Origin: Bacillota bacterium
Lineage (GTDB): Bacteria > Bacillota > Clostridia > Lachnospirales > Lachnospiraceae
DNA: 64,000 bases
Direction of reading: 5' to 3'
Assembly: GCA_023408815.1 (NCBI GenBank)
Contig: JAEYJO010000010.1
Location: 21,004 to 85,003 of the forward strand
A program made the position numbers and the translations under genes. Positions within the stretch are counted from its first letter, which is position 1. Every line of letters starts with the position of its first letter. The notes under the pieces were generated by a model, which was given only the letters and a program-made list of their open reading frames with translations, had not been told where the DNA came from and made no database searches. This document shows positions 36,852-45,581 of the stretch, piece after piece.

Positions 36852-37871
36852 TTATTTCACCATTTCAATCCATTCATCAACATTTTCTGAATCTATATAT
36901 GCAATTCCTGTATCAACTACTTTTGGAATGTCAATTCCTATGGATGCCTGCCAAAGCATTAATACTGACATAGAGCCCTGCATCTGAGGAATGGTAGAGG
37001 AGGTAGCCGTAATAGTTCCGGATTTAACATAATTAAGGATTTCAATTAAGTTATCCATGGAAACGATTGTAACTTGTCCTGTTTTTCCTGCTTCTTCTAC
37101 TGCCGCTGCAATACCTGTACCGCTTGCATCACAGTTTAGATATCCTTTTAAATCAGGATTAGCCGCCAATACTGCTGCTGCCTGAGACTGTGCTTCTTCT
37201 ACGCTATCATTATCAATACCTCCATCGATCACTTCAATATTGGGGTATTCTGCTAAAGCATCTAAATGTCCCTGATAACGTTCTGCATGGTTGGGAGCTG
37301 TCGGAACACCCTGCATAACTGCAACTTTTCCTTCTTCTCCAATCAGCTTTGCCAACTGATGTGCTGCAATACTTGCCTGCTCTGTAAAGTTATTTCCTAC
37401 ACTTGTTAAATTACTTCCTTCCGGCGCGGGGGCATCAAATAAAATAACCGGAATTCCCTGTTTTTCAATTTCTTCAATAACAGCTTTATTTCCTTCATAA
37501 TCCAGTGGATCCAATGCAATACCATCCGGTCTGGTTGCTGCCGCCTGCTCCAGTACTGTGTTTTGCTCCGCTACATCTGCATTTCCAGGGGCTCTGTAAT
37601 CAATCGTTACTTTAATTCCTAATTGTGCGGAAAGAGCATCCGCTTGCTTCTGGGCACCCTTGTTTACTTCATCAAACCATGGATGTACCACTTTGGGAAC
37701 AATTACAAAGGTTAAATCTTTTCCGGTTGCCGCAGGAGCACTTTCCTCTCCTGATGAATTCGAACCTGCTGCCTCTTCCCCTGCAGATGCGGGATTTGAC
37801 GTTCCTGAACACCCCATCATGCTGATTGCCATAACCGCCACTAACAATACCGATATTAATTTCTTTTTCAT
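36852..37871 (-). CDS. Rbs-type sugar-binding lipoprotein
   Basis: A 339-residue periplasmic-binding-protein-like lipoprotein (LLVAVMAISMMGCSG). The fold is of the RbsB group (IVPKVVHPWFDEVNKGAQKQ, IALDPLDYEGNKAVIEEI). It captures a small sugar or polyol outside the membrane for the RbsC/RbsA-type partners. First gene of the operon, with promoter at 37926-37954. Confidence 0.92.
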   Translation of the reverse strand: MKKKLISVLLVAVMAISMMGCSGTSNPASAGEEAAGSNSSGEESAPAATGKDLTFVIVPKVVHPWFDEVNKGAQKQADALSAQLGIKVTIDYRAPGNADVAEQNTVLEQAAATRPDGIALDPLDYEGNKAVIEEIEKQGIPVILFDAPAPEGSNLTSVGNNFTEQASIAAHQLAKLIGEEGKVAVMQGVPTAPNHAERYQGHLDALAEYPNIEVIDGGIDNDSVEEAQSQAAAVLAANPDLKGYLNCDASGTGIAAAVEEAGKTGQVTIVSMDNLIEILNYVKSGTITATSSTIPQMQGSMSVLMLWQASIGIDIPKVVDTGIAYIDSENVDEWIEMVK

Positions 37872-37925
37872 TCCTTTTTCTCCTTAAATATTTTTAAATA
37901 TACTTAATTTTTTGGAAGCAACTTT

Positions 37926-37954
37926 ATTATATCTGTATTCATGGCCTCTTCCAA
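37926..37954 (-). promoter_or_regulatory. Promoter of the sugar-importer operon
   Basis: On the minus strand TTGGAA (37949-37954) and TATAAT (37926-37931) are 17 nt apart, about 55 nt before the binding-protein start. It lies downstream of the two-component operon terminator, so the importer genes form their own unit. Confidence 0.65.
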
Positions 37955-37990
37955 TGCGACAGTCTTTAGAATACGTGGGATAGTTTTAAT

Positions 37991-38026
37991 AAAAAAGGAG
38001 GAATATCTTTATATCCCCCCCTTTTC
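37991..38026 (-). terminator. Terminator of the two-component/pseudo-ATPase operon
   Basis: On the minus strand an AAAAGGGGGGGATAT arm pairs, with some G-U pairs, with ATATTCCTCCTTTT and is followed by a T run. It overlaps the stop codon of the pseudo-ATPase gene by two bases. Confidence 0.7.
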
Positions 38027-39434
38027 ATATGTCTATATTAATAATACGATCTGAAATATCTTCTATATATTCCTCTCTTGATTTTACAATAATTACCGCA
38101 GTCCCTAAATCAGTAAACTTCTTAATATAAGATTTTATCAACGACACACCATAGACATCACAATAGATAAAGGGCTCGAACAGGATTAGCACCTTAGGGT
38201 TATAGATATACCATCTTTCCAATAAAAGGATAATATTGTCATTTACACTTTTATCCTTTACATTTACACTTTTATTTTGACTATTCACTTCTTTTTCCAA
38301 CATCTTTACTACTTTATTTTGCAGAAACATATGTTGCAGTGCGGGGATTTTTTCCAGAGACGGCATTAACAAATTATTTCCTACAGACATACTTAAAAGA
38401 AGTTCGCTTTCTCCTCCCATATCTGCCGCAGACACAATCTTGTTTTTTACAAAATCAGTAATATCATAAAAATTACAGTTCTTCTGTCCTAGCATTATCT
38501 GCGTTTTTCTATCGATAAACCTGCCGGACAGCAATTCAAAAATCCTCTTCTTTTCTTTTACATCCAGTGCAAGAATCGTTACTACCTCACCTTTATAAAA
38601 ATCAAATGTTATTGATTGATCTCCTCTTAAAATAATACCTTTGATAGAATATAAGATATCTTTTTTAGCGGTCATCCCTGCTTTATCCCTATCCAAGTCC
38701 TTCTTTTTTAAACCGGTAGAACTGCTTAATAGAAATTCTTCCAAGTGGCTTCCATCCTTTATATAATCTTTGCTGCACTTCTTTACAATACGCCCCTTTT
38801 TAAAAATAACATATTTATCTGACAGAATATAAGATACATTGTCTGAATGGCTGTTGATAACTGCTGCCATGCCTTCTTCCATCACTCGATTCAGTATTTC
38901 TTTAAAATACTCTATATCTTGAGTCGAGCATCCTTCAAATTCATCCTCAATCACCAGAATTTTTACATTCCTGCTGTACCCCTTTACCAGATCCACCAAT
39001 CTTTTTTCCAATTCCGTCAGATTTTTAATTTTTTTATTAACATCTATCTTTAATTTCAGCTTTTCTATATATTCTGCTGCCTGCTTTACTAACCTTTTTG
39101 TTTTTAACAAACCAAATATAGAACCGTTATTAACTAAGCATATATATTCTGCAACTGTCCAATCGTCAATATCATAATTTGAATAGGTAATCTTATATAC
39201 CAGTTTTTGTATCTCTGACGAATCAAGGTTGTTTCTTCCATCTATATAAAAATTGGTATCATCCACTTCATGATTTCCACATATAATGTTTATCAGCAAA
39301 TCCTTTCCCGAGTGAACCAACCCCAGAAAGCCTATGCTTTCTCCCGCTAATAAGCACAAAGAAATACCGGTTAATTTAATTGTAGTACTGTAATTTACAT
39401 TGAAATTACTCATACGTACGATTTCACTCTTCAT
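38025..39434 (-). CDS. Degenerate two-domain ABC ATPase (RbsA-like pseudoenzyme)
   Basis: A 469-residue protein with the order and length of an Rbs-type double ATPase but broken motifs. Domain 1: Walker A GLVHSGKDLL keeps the lysine but has Asp in place of Ser/Thr. The signature is absent (LTELEKRLVDLVKG) and Walker B reads ILVIEDEFEG with Asp and Glu exchanged. Domain 2: the Walker A region is ALDVKEKKRIFELLSG, there is no signature, and Walker B is VLILFEPFIY with the Asp lost. It cannot be expected to hydrolyse ATP normally. It starts 3 nt after the histidine kinase gene and ends at the operon terminator. I infer a regulatory or sensing role linked to the kinase or the importer downstream. 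No frameshift or stop is seen, so the gene is kept intact. Confidence 0.85.
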   Translation of the reverse strand: MKSEIVRMSNFNVNYSTTIKLTGISLCLLAGESIGFLGLVHSGKDLLINIICGNHEVDDTNFYIDGRNNLDSSEIQKLVYKITYSNYDIDDWTVAEYICLVNNGSIFGLLKTKRLVKQAAEYIEKLKLKIDVNKKIKNLTELEKRLVDLVKGYSRNVKILVIEDEFEGCSTQDIEYFKEILNRVMEEGMAAVINSHSDNVSYILSDKYVIFKKGRIVKKCSKDYIKDGSHLEEFLLSSSTGLKKKDLDRDKAGMTAKKDILYSIKGIILRGDQSITFDFYKGEVVTILALDVKEKKRIFELLSGRFIDRKTQIMLGQKNCNFYDITDFVKNKIVSAADMGGESELLLSMSVGNNLLMPSLEKIPALQHMFLQNKVVKMLEKEVNSQNKSVNVKDKSVNDNIILLLERWYIYNPKVLILFEPFIYCDVYGVSLIKSYIKKFTDLGTAVIIVKSREEYIEDISDRIINIDI

Positions 39435-39437
39435 TTC

Positions 39438-40418
39438 TCACCTGACACTCCTTTCATAATTAGCCGGAATCGTAATCTCAATATCCGTTCCCTGATTTAA
39501 GGTACTGTAAACATATATTCCGTACTCTTCTCCAAATAGCAGCTGAATCCTTTTGTTAATATTAGGGAGTGCAATTCCCGTATTACGCTGTTTGAACCCT
39601 TTGCTTTCGTCCAGATACTCTTTAGACATTCTGATTCTTTCATTCAGTTCCAGCAAAGACTTGCTATCCATTCCCTTTCCATTGTCAGAAATTGTTAATA
39701 TAAGGCTGTTATCCGTTACAATAACTTCTATATCCACTTTCCCACCTTCCATGCACTCTTCCAAACCATGGAAAATAGCGTTTTCTACAATCGGCTGAAG
39801 GATCAGCTTAGGAATAAAGTAGTCGTATGCTTTTTTGTCCTCTTCATCTATGTAAATATCCAAAGAAAATCTGTTGTTGAACCGGTATCTTAGAATCATC
39901 ATATAGTTTTGAATATTAGCCAACTCGTCCCGAAGGGTTACGAGATTATCTTTTCTGCTGATACTATATCGAAAAAAGTCTGCAAGAGCTTCTACCATTT
40001 TAGCAATTTCAATGTTATCATCAATCAGTGCCTGCCCACGTATAGACTCAAGAGTATTATATAGAAAATGAGGATTGATCTGACTCTGAAAAGCTGCCAG
40101 TTCTGCCTGCTTATAAAACATTTCAGCCGAGTTTTCCCTAATCCTTTGGTCTGAATACTTTTCTACTAATGTTTTAATCTTTTCTATAAAAATTGTATCA
40201 TCAGAAATATCATCCAAATTACTGTTCAATGCTTTTTCAAAATCTGATAACGGTTTTGCCACGCAAAAGTATAAACCGCCTATTATTAAAATTTCAATTA
40301 ATACAAATATGCAGATGCCGGCTACTGTAAGGTTTTTTAGAAGAGCACCTATAGAAAAAAACAGAATCAGGATACCGTTTAGTATTATCATCCCTTTTAG
40401 ATTTTTTACTACTCCCAC
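39438..40418 (-). CDS. Sensor histidine kinase with minimal sensor (YesM type)
   Basis: A 326-residue kinase. Two membrane helices lie close together near residues 8-50 with almost no extracellular loop, so it lacks a classical ligand domain. The His_kinase motif AAFQSQINPHFLYNTLESIRG, cited in part, and ATPase motifs LILQPIVENAIFHGLEE and ISDNGKGM are intact. Start is GTG with AGGAGG 7 nt before it. Because it has no sensor, it needs a partner, and the pseudo-ATPase encoded 3 nt downstream is the natural candidate. Confidence 0.9.
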   Translation of the reverse strand: MGVVKNLKGMIILNGILILFFSIGALLKNLTVAGICIFVLIEILIIGGLYFCVAKPLSDFEKALNSNLDDISDDTIFIEKIKTLVEKYSDQRIRENSAEMFYKQAELAAFQSQINPHFLYNTLESIRGQALIDDNIEIAKMVEALADFFRYSISRKDNLVTLRDELANIQNYMMILRYRFNNRFSLDIYIDEEDKKAYDYFIPKLILQPIVENAIFHGLEECMEGGKVDIEVIVTDNSLILTISDNGKGMDSKSLLELNERIRMSKEYLDESKGFKQRNTGIALPNINKRIQLLFGEEYGIYVYSTLNQGTDIEITIPANYERSVR

Positions 40419-40429
40419 ACATTTCCCTC

Positions 40430-42046
40430 CTATGAATGCAGTTTGCGGTATAAGGCCGGCTTAACTCCTACTGTTTTAGTAAATATCTGGCTAAAGTACC
40501 TTGTATCTTTGTAACCAACTTCATCTGCAATTGCCGCTATGGTTTTATTGCTGGTGCGTATCATTTGCTTTGCCATTTCCATCCGGATATTAACCAAATA
40601 GGTGGTAAAGTTGAATCCAGTTTCTTTCTTAAAGAGAACACTGAAATAAACTGGATTTAAATCTACAATATGAGCAATATCCTCTAATACAATCTTTTCA
40701 TTATAATGCTCCTCAATATACTGTTTCGCCTGACGTATTGGTTTTACAGATTCAGTTTCCAGAATTTTCAGACGGGCTTCCATATCTTCACTTAAATATT
40801 TCTTAAGCAATCCTTTTAAATTTCCAATGGTATTACAATGACAGCAGGCATTTTTCAAAAATTGTTTTAGCTTGTCTTCCTTTTCATTTTTAACCGATAT
40901 GGTTTCAAAGTATAAATCAATAATTTCATTTGCAACATCATAGCATAAAGCAAAATCTGTATTTTCTTCAAACTGGAATTCACCATATATTTGGTTAATA
41001 ACATTTTCAAATAGTTCTTTTGATAAAGCTTCAATACTCATACGTAATTGCTCTTTATACTTTATTAAATATTTCTGCATTTCCGTCCGGGGGATAAACT
41101 GTAATCGTTCTGCATAGATTAGTCGGCCCGTTCCCGCTTTAATCCGGTTCTGAACTGCCTGATAAGCTTCCTGAATAGAAAACCTGATTTCTCCGACTCC
41201 TGTCTTTTCTAATCCGATCCCTATCGTAACCTTATATTGTTCCAGGCCTAATAAGTATTCTTGTATTTCAATTAAAATCCTGTTAATCACATTATTAACT
41301 TGTTTAGAATCTGTCAAATCATAGTTGATTAAACAATAGATATTTAAATTGTCTTTTTCACAAATTAATTGTTCCTTTACCGTACCCTCAAAATTTTTTT
41401 CAATAATAGTCAGCAGTTTCTCTACTGTGATTCTATCCTGCCTTCTATCGCTTTTTTCATAATCCGAATAATCTAATTTGATAGTAATTCCTCTATAAGC
41501 AGCGGCATCAAACTCCAGATTATATTCTTCCTGCATTTCATCTACTGACAAGGCATCTGTCTGTTCAATAATATTATTTAAAAGATTACTTTTTATGATT
41601 TGGACACTTGTTGTTATGGCCCTTTCTATCTTTCCTTCTTGGTCTTGCTTTAAATGACTTTTGATCAATTCTTCCTGTATTCTTTTTAAAACTTTGTTTA
41701 ATTCTTCTTCCTTAATTGGTTTTAATAAATAATCACTAACCCCGTATTGAAGTGCTTTATGAGCATATTCGAATTCCTTATATCCACTGATTACTATAAA
41801 TTTAACCTGTTCGCCCTTTTCTTTTATCATACGGATTAAATCCAGTCCGTTCACTTTAGGCATTTTAATATCAGTGATGACAATATCCGGTTTCTCTGAC
41901 AAGATAATATTATATGCCGCTTCTCCATTATCTACTACATTTACACATTCCAGCCCTATTTCCTCCCATTTTATAAGTTTTCTGATCAACATTCCGATTC
42001 GAAACTCATCATCGACAATTAATACTCTCCATCTTTTGGCATGCAT
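40430..42046 (-). CDS. YesN-type response regulator with AraC output
   Basis: A 538-residue regulator. Receiver domain: IVDDE acid pair, ITDIKMPKVNG phospho-aspartate and YLLKPIKEEE lysine. A long linker (about 130-430) follows, then an AraC-type domain (IVLEDIAHIVDLNPVYFSVLF, cited in part, and YKDTRYFSQIFTKTVG). It likely switches the importer operon. ATG at 42046 with AAGGTG 6 nt upstream. Confidence 0.9.
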   Translation of the reverse strand: MHAKRWRVLIVDDEFRIGMLIRKLIKWEEIGLECVNVVDNGEAAYNIILSEKPDIVITDIKMPKVNGLDLIRMIKEKGEQVKFIVISGYKEFEYAHKALQYGVSDYLLKPIKEEELNKVLKRIQEELIKSHLKQDQEGKIERAITTSVQIIKSNLLNNIIEQTDALSVDEMQEEYNLEFDAAAYRGITIKLDYSDYEKSDRRQDRITVEKLLTIIEKNFEGTVKEQLICEKDNLNIYCLINYDLTDSKQVNNVINRILIEIQEYLLGLEQYKVTIGIGLEKTGVGEIRFSIQEAYQAVQNRIKAGTGRLIYAERLQFIPRTEMQKYLIKYKEQLRMSIEALSKELFENVINQIYGEFQFEENTDFALCYDVANEIIDLYFETISVKNEKEDKLKQFLKNACCHCNTIGNLKGLLKKYLSEDMEARLKILETESVKPIRQAKQYIEEHYNEKIVLEDIAHIVDLNPVYFSVLFKKETGFNFTTYLVNIRMEMAKQMIRTSNKTIAAIADEVGYKDTRYFSQIFTKTVGVKPALYRKLHS

Positions 42047-42083
42047 ACTGTCACCTTCTTTACACATTATTTCGTTTTTTCTA

Positions 42084-42092
42084 ACTATACCA
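42084..42092 (-). promoter_or_regulatory. Extended -10 promoter of the two-component operon
   Basis: On the minus strand TGGTATAGT is an extended -10 about 38 nt before the regulator start. A weak TTTATC lies 17 nt upstream. Probable promoter for the regulator-kinase-pseudo-ATPase unit. Confidence 0.45.
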
Positions 42093-42183
42093 TAGTTCCT
42101 GCTGGGGATAAAAGATATTTTGTAAATTATTCAGCTTTTAAAAAACCTTCCACTACAACACCAGACTTTATTTAATGATATTA

Positions 42184-42192
42184 TGATACAAT
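42184..42192 (+). promoter_or_regulatory. Extended -10 promoter of the MerR gene
   Basis: TGATACAAT is an extended -10 located 24 nt before the MerR ATG. No good -35 is visible at 17 nt; MerR-controlled promoters often have longer spacers. Confidence 0.4.
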
Positions 42193-42215
42193 AGAGAACG
42201 GTGGTGATAAATAAA

Positions 42216-42977
42216 ATGAATACCTATAAGACATCCGAAATTGCGCGTTGTATCGGAATCCATCCTAATACGGTCCGGCTTTATGAAGAGCTTATGCTCA
42301 TTCCCAAACCGGAACGAAAAGCAAATGGCTATCGGGTTTTTACAGATTTTCACCTGGAGCAGATGAAGCTTGTGAGAACTGCCTTCCAGGTAGCGGTTCT
42401 GCAGAACGGTCTAAGAAAACAGGCGATTGCCATTATTAAGACCTCCGCTGCCGGTGATTTCGACGAAGCGATTCATATCACAAAGCAGTATTTACAGCAA
42501 ATAAAAAACGAGCAGAGAAACGCCGAGGAAGCCCTGGTCATTACCGAAAAGCTGTTAGCCCGGGACGAGCCGGAAATAGATGATACGGTCCTGACCAGAA
42601 AAGAAGCCGCGGAGTATCTGCAAATCACTATGGATGCTTTAAGAAATTGGGAAATGAACGGCCTGATTACCATAAAGCGAAAACAAAACGGATATCGCAT
42701 TTATGAGGAAGAGGATATTCGGCGGTTAAAAATCATACGTTCCCTGCGCTGTGCCAATTACTCTCTTTCAGCAATTTTGCGAATGCTGAATACCTTATCC
42801 AGCGATCCCGGCGCAAGCATCCGGCAAGCCATCGATACCCCGAAAGAAAATGACGATATTATTTCCGTATGCGACAAACTGATCACTTCATTGCATCACG
42901 CAGAACAGAATGCGCACGCTATGCTGGCACAGCTTAAGAAAATGAAAAAACAGTTTGGAACAAACCCTCCACTTTAA
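42216..42977 (+). CDS. MerR-family regulator with two MerR domains
   Basis: A 253-residue protein containing two MerR-type winged helices in tandem. The first is near residues 3-70 (TSEIARCIGIHPNTVRLYEE, NGYRVFTDFHLEQM). The second is near 125-195 (LTRKEAAEYLQITMDALRNW, NGYRIYEEEDIRRLKIIRSL). Usual MerR proteins have one and dimerise. It probably controls the ABC exporter that follows. ATG at 42216 follows GGTGGTG; two upstream GTG codons are alternatives. A hairpin terminator overlaps its stop. Confidence 0.85.
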   Translation: MNTYKTSEIARCIGIHPNTVRLYEELMLIPKPERKANGYRVFTDFHLEQMKLVRTAFQVAVLQNGLRKQAIAIIKTSAAGDFDEAIHITKQYLQQIKNEQRNAEEALVITEKLLARDEPEIDDTVLTRKEAAEYLQITMDALRNWEMNGLITIKRKQNGYRIYEEEDIRRLKIIRSLRCANYSLSAILRMLNTLSSDPGASIRQAIDTPKENDDIISVCDKLITSLHHAEQNAHAMLAQLKKMKKQFGTNPPL

Positions 42978-43009
42978 CACCAGTTCTTATGCTGGTGTTA
43001 TTCTTTTTT
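42976..43009 (+). terminator. Terminator/attenuator between merR and the ABC genes
   Basis: AACACCAG (42976-42983) and CTGGTGTT (42992-42999) form a stem, followed by ATTCTTTTTT. The stem overlaps the MerR stop codon, so translation of the regulator tail may affect read-through into the exporter genes. Confidence 0.65.
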
Positions 43010-43039
43010 ATGCCAAGAAAAAAGGAGGGAATATATCAT

Positions 43040-43774
43040 ATGAAAACAGCTATAGAAGTAAAAAAACTGTGCAAATCTTATTCTGAAGTCAAAGCGGCAC
43101 AAGATATCGATATCTCCATTTGCCGCGGAGAAGTGTTCGGTCTATTAGGTGCAAATGGCGCAGGCAAAAGTACGACGATCGAATGTATCCTGGGAACAAA
43201 AAAACAGGACAGCGGGACAGTATCTATTCTTGGAATGAACCCCCGAAAAGATCGAAAAAGACTTTTTGAGAAAATTGGTGTTCAATTTCAGGAAGCCAAC
43301 TATCAAGACAAGATAAGAGTGGCTGAGCTTTGCGAGGTTACGGCTTCCCTTTACAGAAATGCTCCGGATTATGCCGGCCTTCTCAATCAGTTCGGTCTCT
43401 CAGACAAGCTGAAAAGTCCGGTAAGTGAACTTTCGGGAGGACAGAATCAGCGGTTATTCATCGTTCTTTCGTTAATTCCCGATCCGGAAGTTGTATTCCT
43501 GGACGAACTGACCACCGGACTCGATGCAAGGGCAAGGCGGGATGTGTGGAAGATCCTCTTGGATTTAAAACAAAAAGGACTGACCATTCTGCTGACTTCT
43601 CATTTCATGGATGAAGTAGAAGCCCTTTGCGACAGAATCATGATTCTGAAGAATGGGAAAGCTATCTTCCACGGAACGGTACAAGACGCAGTCGCCGCCA
43701 GCCCCTATGAAAGATTAGAGGAAGCATATCTTTGGTACACAGACGAGGAGGAAAAAGAAAATGAAAGCATTTAA
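43040..43774 (+). CDS. ABC-2 type exporter ATPase
   Basis: A 244-residue ATPase of the drug/lantibiotic exporter type. Walker A (GANGAGKSTTIECILG), signature (ELSGGQNQRLFIVLSL), Walker B (VVFLDELTTGLD, with Leu where Pro is usual) and H-loop (LLTSHFMDE). ATG at 43040 has AAAGGAGGG before it. The membrane partner overlaps its end by 14 nt. Confidence 0.9.
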   Translation: MKTAIEVKKLCKSYSEVKAAQDIDISICRGEVFGLLGANGAGKSTTIECILGTKKQDSGTVSILGMNPRKDRKRLFEKIGVQFQEANYQDKIRVAELCEVTASLYRNAPDYAGLLNQFGLSDKLKSPVSELSGGQNQRLFIVLSLIPDPEVVFLDELTTGLDARARRDVWKILLDLKQKGLTILLTSHFMDEVEALCDRIMILKNGKAIFHGTVQDAVAASPYERLEEAYLWYTDEEEKENESI

Positions 43775-44504
43775 AACACTTTTAAAAACAGAAATCCGGC
43801 TGTCTCTACGGGGAATGGATATGTTTATTTTTGCTATTTGCATGCCTATTGTGGTTGTGGTCATCTTAGGTGCTCTGTTTGGAAATAAGCCAGCCTTTGA
43901 GGGCGCAGAATATACCTTTTTGGAGCAGTCCTTCGGCGCGGTATCGACGATCGCCATTTGTGCGGGAGGGGTTATGGGCCTTCCTCTGGTCGTGTCCGAT
44001 TACAGGAGCAGAAAAATATTAAAGCGGTTTAAGGTGACGCCTACCAGCCCCGCCCTTATCCTGGCGGTACAAGTTGTTATTTATACGCTTTACTCCATTG
44101 CTTCCCTTATCCTTGTTTATATGATAAGCACACTGTTTTTCGGCTACCATCTACGCGGTTCATGGCCTCAATTCTTAGGGGCTTACTTACTTGTTATGCT
44201 GTCTATGTTCAGCATAGGGCTATTAGTAGGCGGACTCGCACCTAATACAAAAATAGCCGGCGTTGCCGCCAGCCTTCTGTATTTTCCAATGCTTATTTTT
44301 TCGGGCGCTACTCTGCCTTATGAGGTCATGCCCGCCGGGCTTCAAAACGCTGCAGATATGCTGCCATTGACACAAGGAATCAAGCTGCTCAAGGCTGCTT
44401 CACTCGGTCTGCCGATAGACAGCGTTCTCATTCCAACTATTGTGATGATCGTAATTGCCGCAATATGCGTTACTATTTCCCTGCGCTTTTTTAAATGGGA
44501 ATAA
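43761..44504 (+). CDS. ABC-2 type exporter permease
   Basis: A 247-residue permease with six predicted helices (MFIFAICMPIVVVVILGALF; LVVSDYRSRKILKRFKVTP; ending in LLYFPMLIFSGATLPYEVMP). It is the membrane partner of the ATPase just upstream and exports a drug, peptide or lipid not identifiable from sequence. Regulation by the MerR protein is likely. Confidence 0.88.
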   Translation: MKAFKTLLKTEIRLSLRGMDMFIFAICMPIVVVVILGALFGNKPAFEGAEYTFLEQSFGAVSTIAICAGGVMGLPLVVSDYRSRKILKRFKVTPTSPALILAVQVVIYTLYSIASLILVYMISTLFFGYHLRGSWPQFLGAYLLVMLSMFSIGLLVGGLAPNTKIAGVAASLLYFPMLIFSGATLPYEVMPAGLQNAADMLPLTQGIKLLKAASLGLPIDSVLIPTIVMIVIAAICVTISLRFFKWE

Positions 44505-44557
44505 TTGTTCTTCTGTCAACTGTCTGTTAGGTGACAAAAGCCATTTGTCTTCTATGA

Positions 44558-45022
44558 CTAATAGCACTCCAATTCTTCAATAATACGAGTGAGCGTTCGG
44601 AGCCGCTCACCGGTCAGTTCTCCCAAATCGTTTAAGGCTTGAGAAAAGCTTTGTATATCGCTGTTGATGTTCGGGTTTTCCGTACAAACTGTTACCGGAA
44701 GTACGCCGCCCTGCAGCCCGAGACGCTCCACCGTTGGGTTTTCGGAATCATAGAGCAGGGGCATCCGATAGGCTTCTTTGAAGTACAGCAGAGTACGGCT
44801 TAGAAAGATCATTAGATCGAATATCTGATGAACAGGAAGTTCTATGCTTAACTCGGGAGCTCCTTTCGCATTTTCTTTCCAAATCTGTACCGCAATCTGC
44901 ATCTTCTTGTTTTCTTCCATTACGGGAGCGCCTAAGGTCAGCCGTTTAATATTTGAATGGCTGGCGCTGCGCCCGTCAATGCGATCGTAATTATCTGCGA
45001 TCATTACAATATCTTCATTCAT
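44558..45022 (-). CDS. Hypothetical protein, DUF6530-like
   Basis: A 154-residue soluble protein without signal peptide or membrane helix. It opens MIADNYDRIDGRSA and contains APELSIELPVHQIFDLMIFL. I recall a similar family labelled DUF6530, of unknown function. The ATG at 45022 has GGAGG 8 nt upstream and overlaps the GIY-YIG stop (ATGA), so the two are coupled. Confidence 0.7.
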   Translation of the reverse strand: MNEDIVMIADNYDRIDGRSASHSNIKRLTLGAPVMEENKKMQIAVQIWKENAKGAPELSIELPVHQIFDLMIFLSRTLLYFKEAYRMPLLYDSENPTVERLGLQGGVLPVTVCTENPNINSDIQSFSQALNDLGELTGERLRTLTRIIEELECY

Positions 45023-45363
45023 CTCCAAATCCTCCTCGCTTGCGGAGCTTTTGCCATACATTGCTTCAGCAAATCCTCTAATTCAACGGTGTGATCGTCC
45101 TGCGGGCTCTCATATTTCAAGAGTTTCAGCACAGAGCTTTCAAATCCATTTTCTCCATATTGATCCCAAAGTTCCTGCATCCGTTTGTTGGGATGTCCAC
45201 CGGCAGACAGCTTAAAACGGTTGCTGTTAAAATCCGCTTTTGTATCTTTGGAAATCCCCATAAATTCTTCGCCGGTCGCAACGCATTTAAAAGCGATGAC
45301 GCCCATTTCGGGATGACGATTTTTCCATTCATCCAAAAGTTCACGTTTTCTTTTTATATCCAC
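45019..45363 (-). CDS. GIY-YIG nuclease-like small protein
   Basis: A 114-residue protein of a small GIY-YIG-like family often found in Firmicutes (MGVIAFKCVATGEEFMGIS, FNSNRFKLSAGGHPNKRMQE, YGENGFESSVLKLLKYE). I do not see the full catalytic GIY-YIG set, so nuclease activity is uncertain. Start is GTG at 45363 with GAGGTG 6 nt upstream, matching the usual family start (V/M)DIKRKRELL. It is coupled to the DUF gene downstream. Confidence 0.75.
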   Translation of the reverse strand: MDIKRKRELLDEWKNRHPEMGVIAFKCVATGEEFMGISKDTKADFNSNRFKLSAGGHPNKRMQELWDQYGENGFESSVLKLLKYESPQDDHTVELEDLLKQCMAKAPQARRIWR

Positions 45364-45409
45364 AATAATCACCTCGTGTTTCATTGTAAGGTAGTTAATC
45401 TGCGAAAAC

Positions 45410-45444
45410 AATCCACGCTCCGTAGACTAAACGGAGCGTGGATT
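45410..45444. repeat. Perfect 14-bp inverted repeat
   Basis: AATCCACGCTCCGT (45410-45423) is followed by a 7-nt loop and its exact complement (45431-45444). It lies upstream of the GIY-YIG gene and near the end of the TetR gene. No T run follows, so it is more likely an operator or a fold-back element than a terminator. Confidence 0.55.
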
Positions 45445-45581
45445 AAAGATGCTGCTTTTTGAAATTTTATTTACATCATTCATCGATGTCTTGACAATGC
45501 CCCCTGCTTTGGACATTAATCCAGACTTTAATGTAAAACACAACTTATCTGAACGGCTGTTTCTAAAAATAAACATACCAG

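Noticed and set aside
45019..45022. GIY-YIG/DUF pair as a toxin-antitoxin system
   Set aside because: The overlap is ordinary translational coupling and neither protein shows toxin or antitoxin motifs I can recognise.
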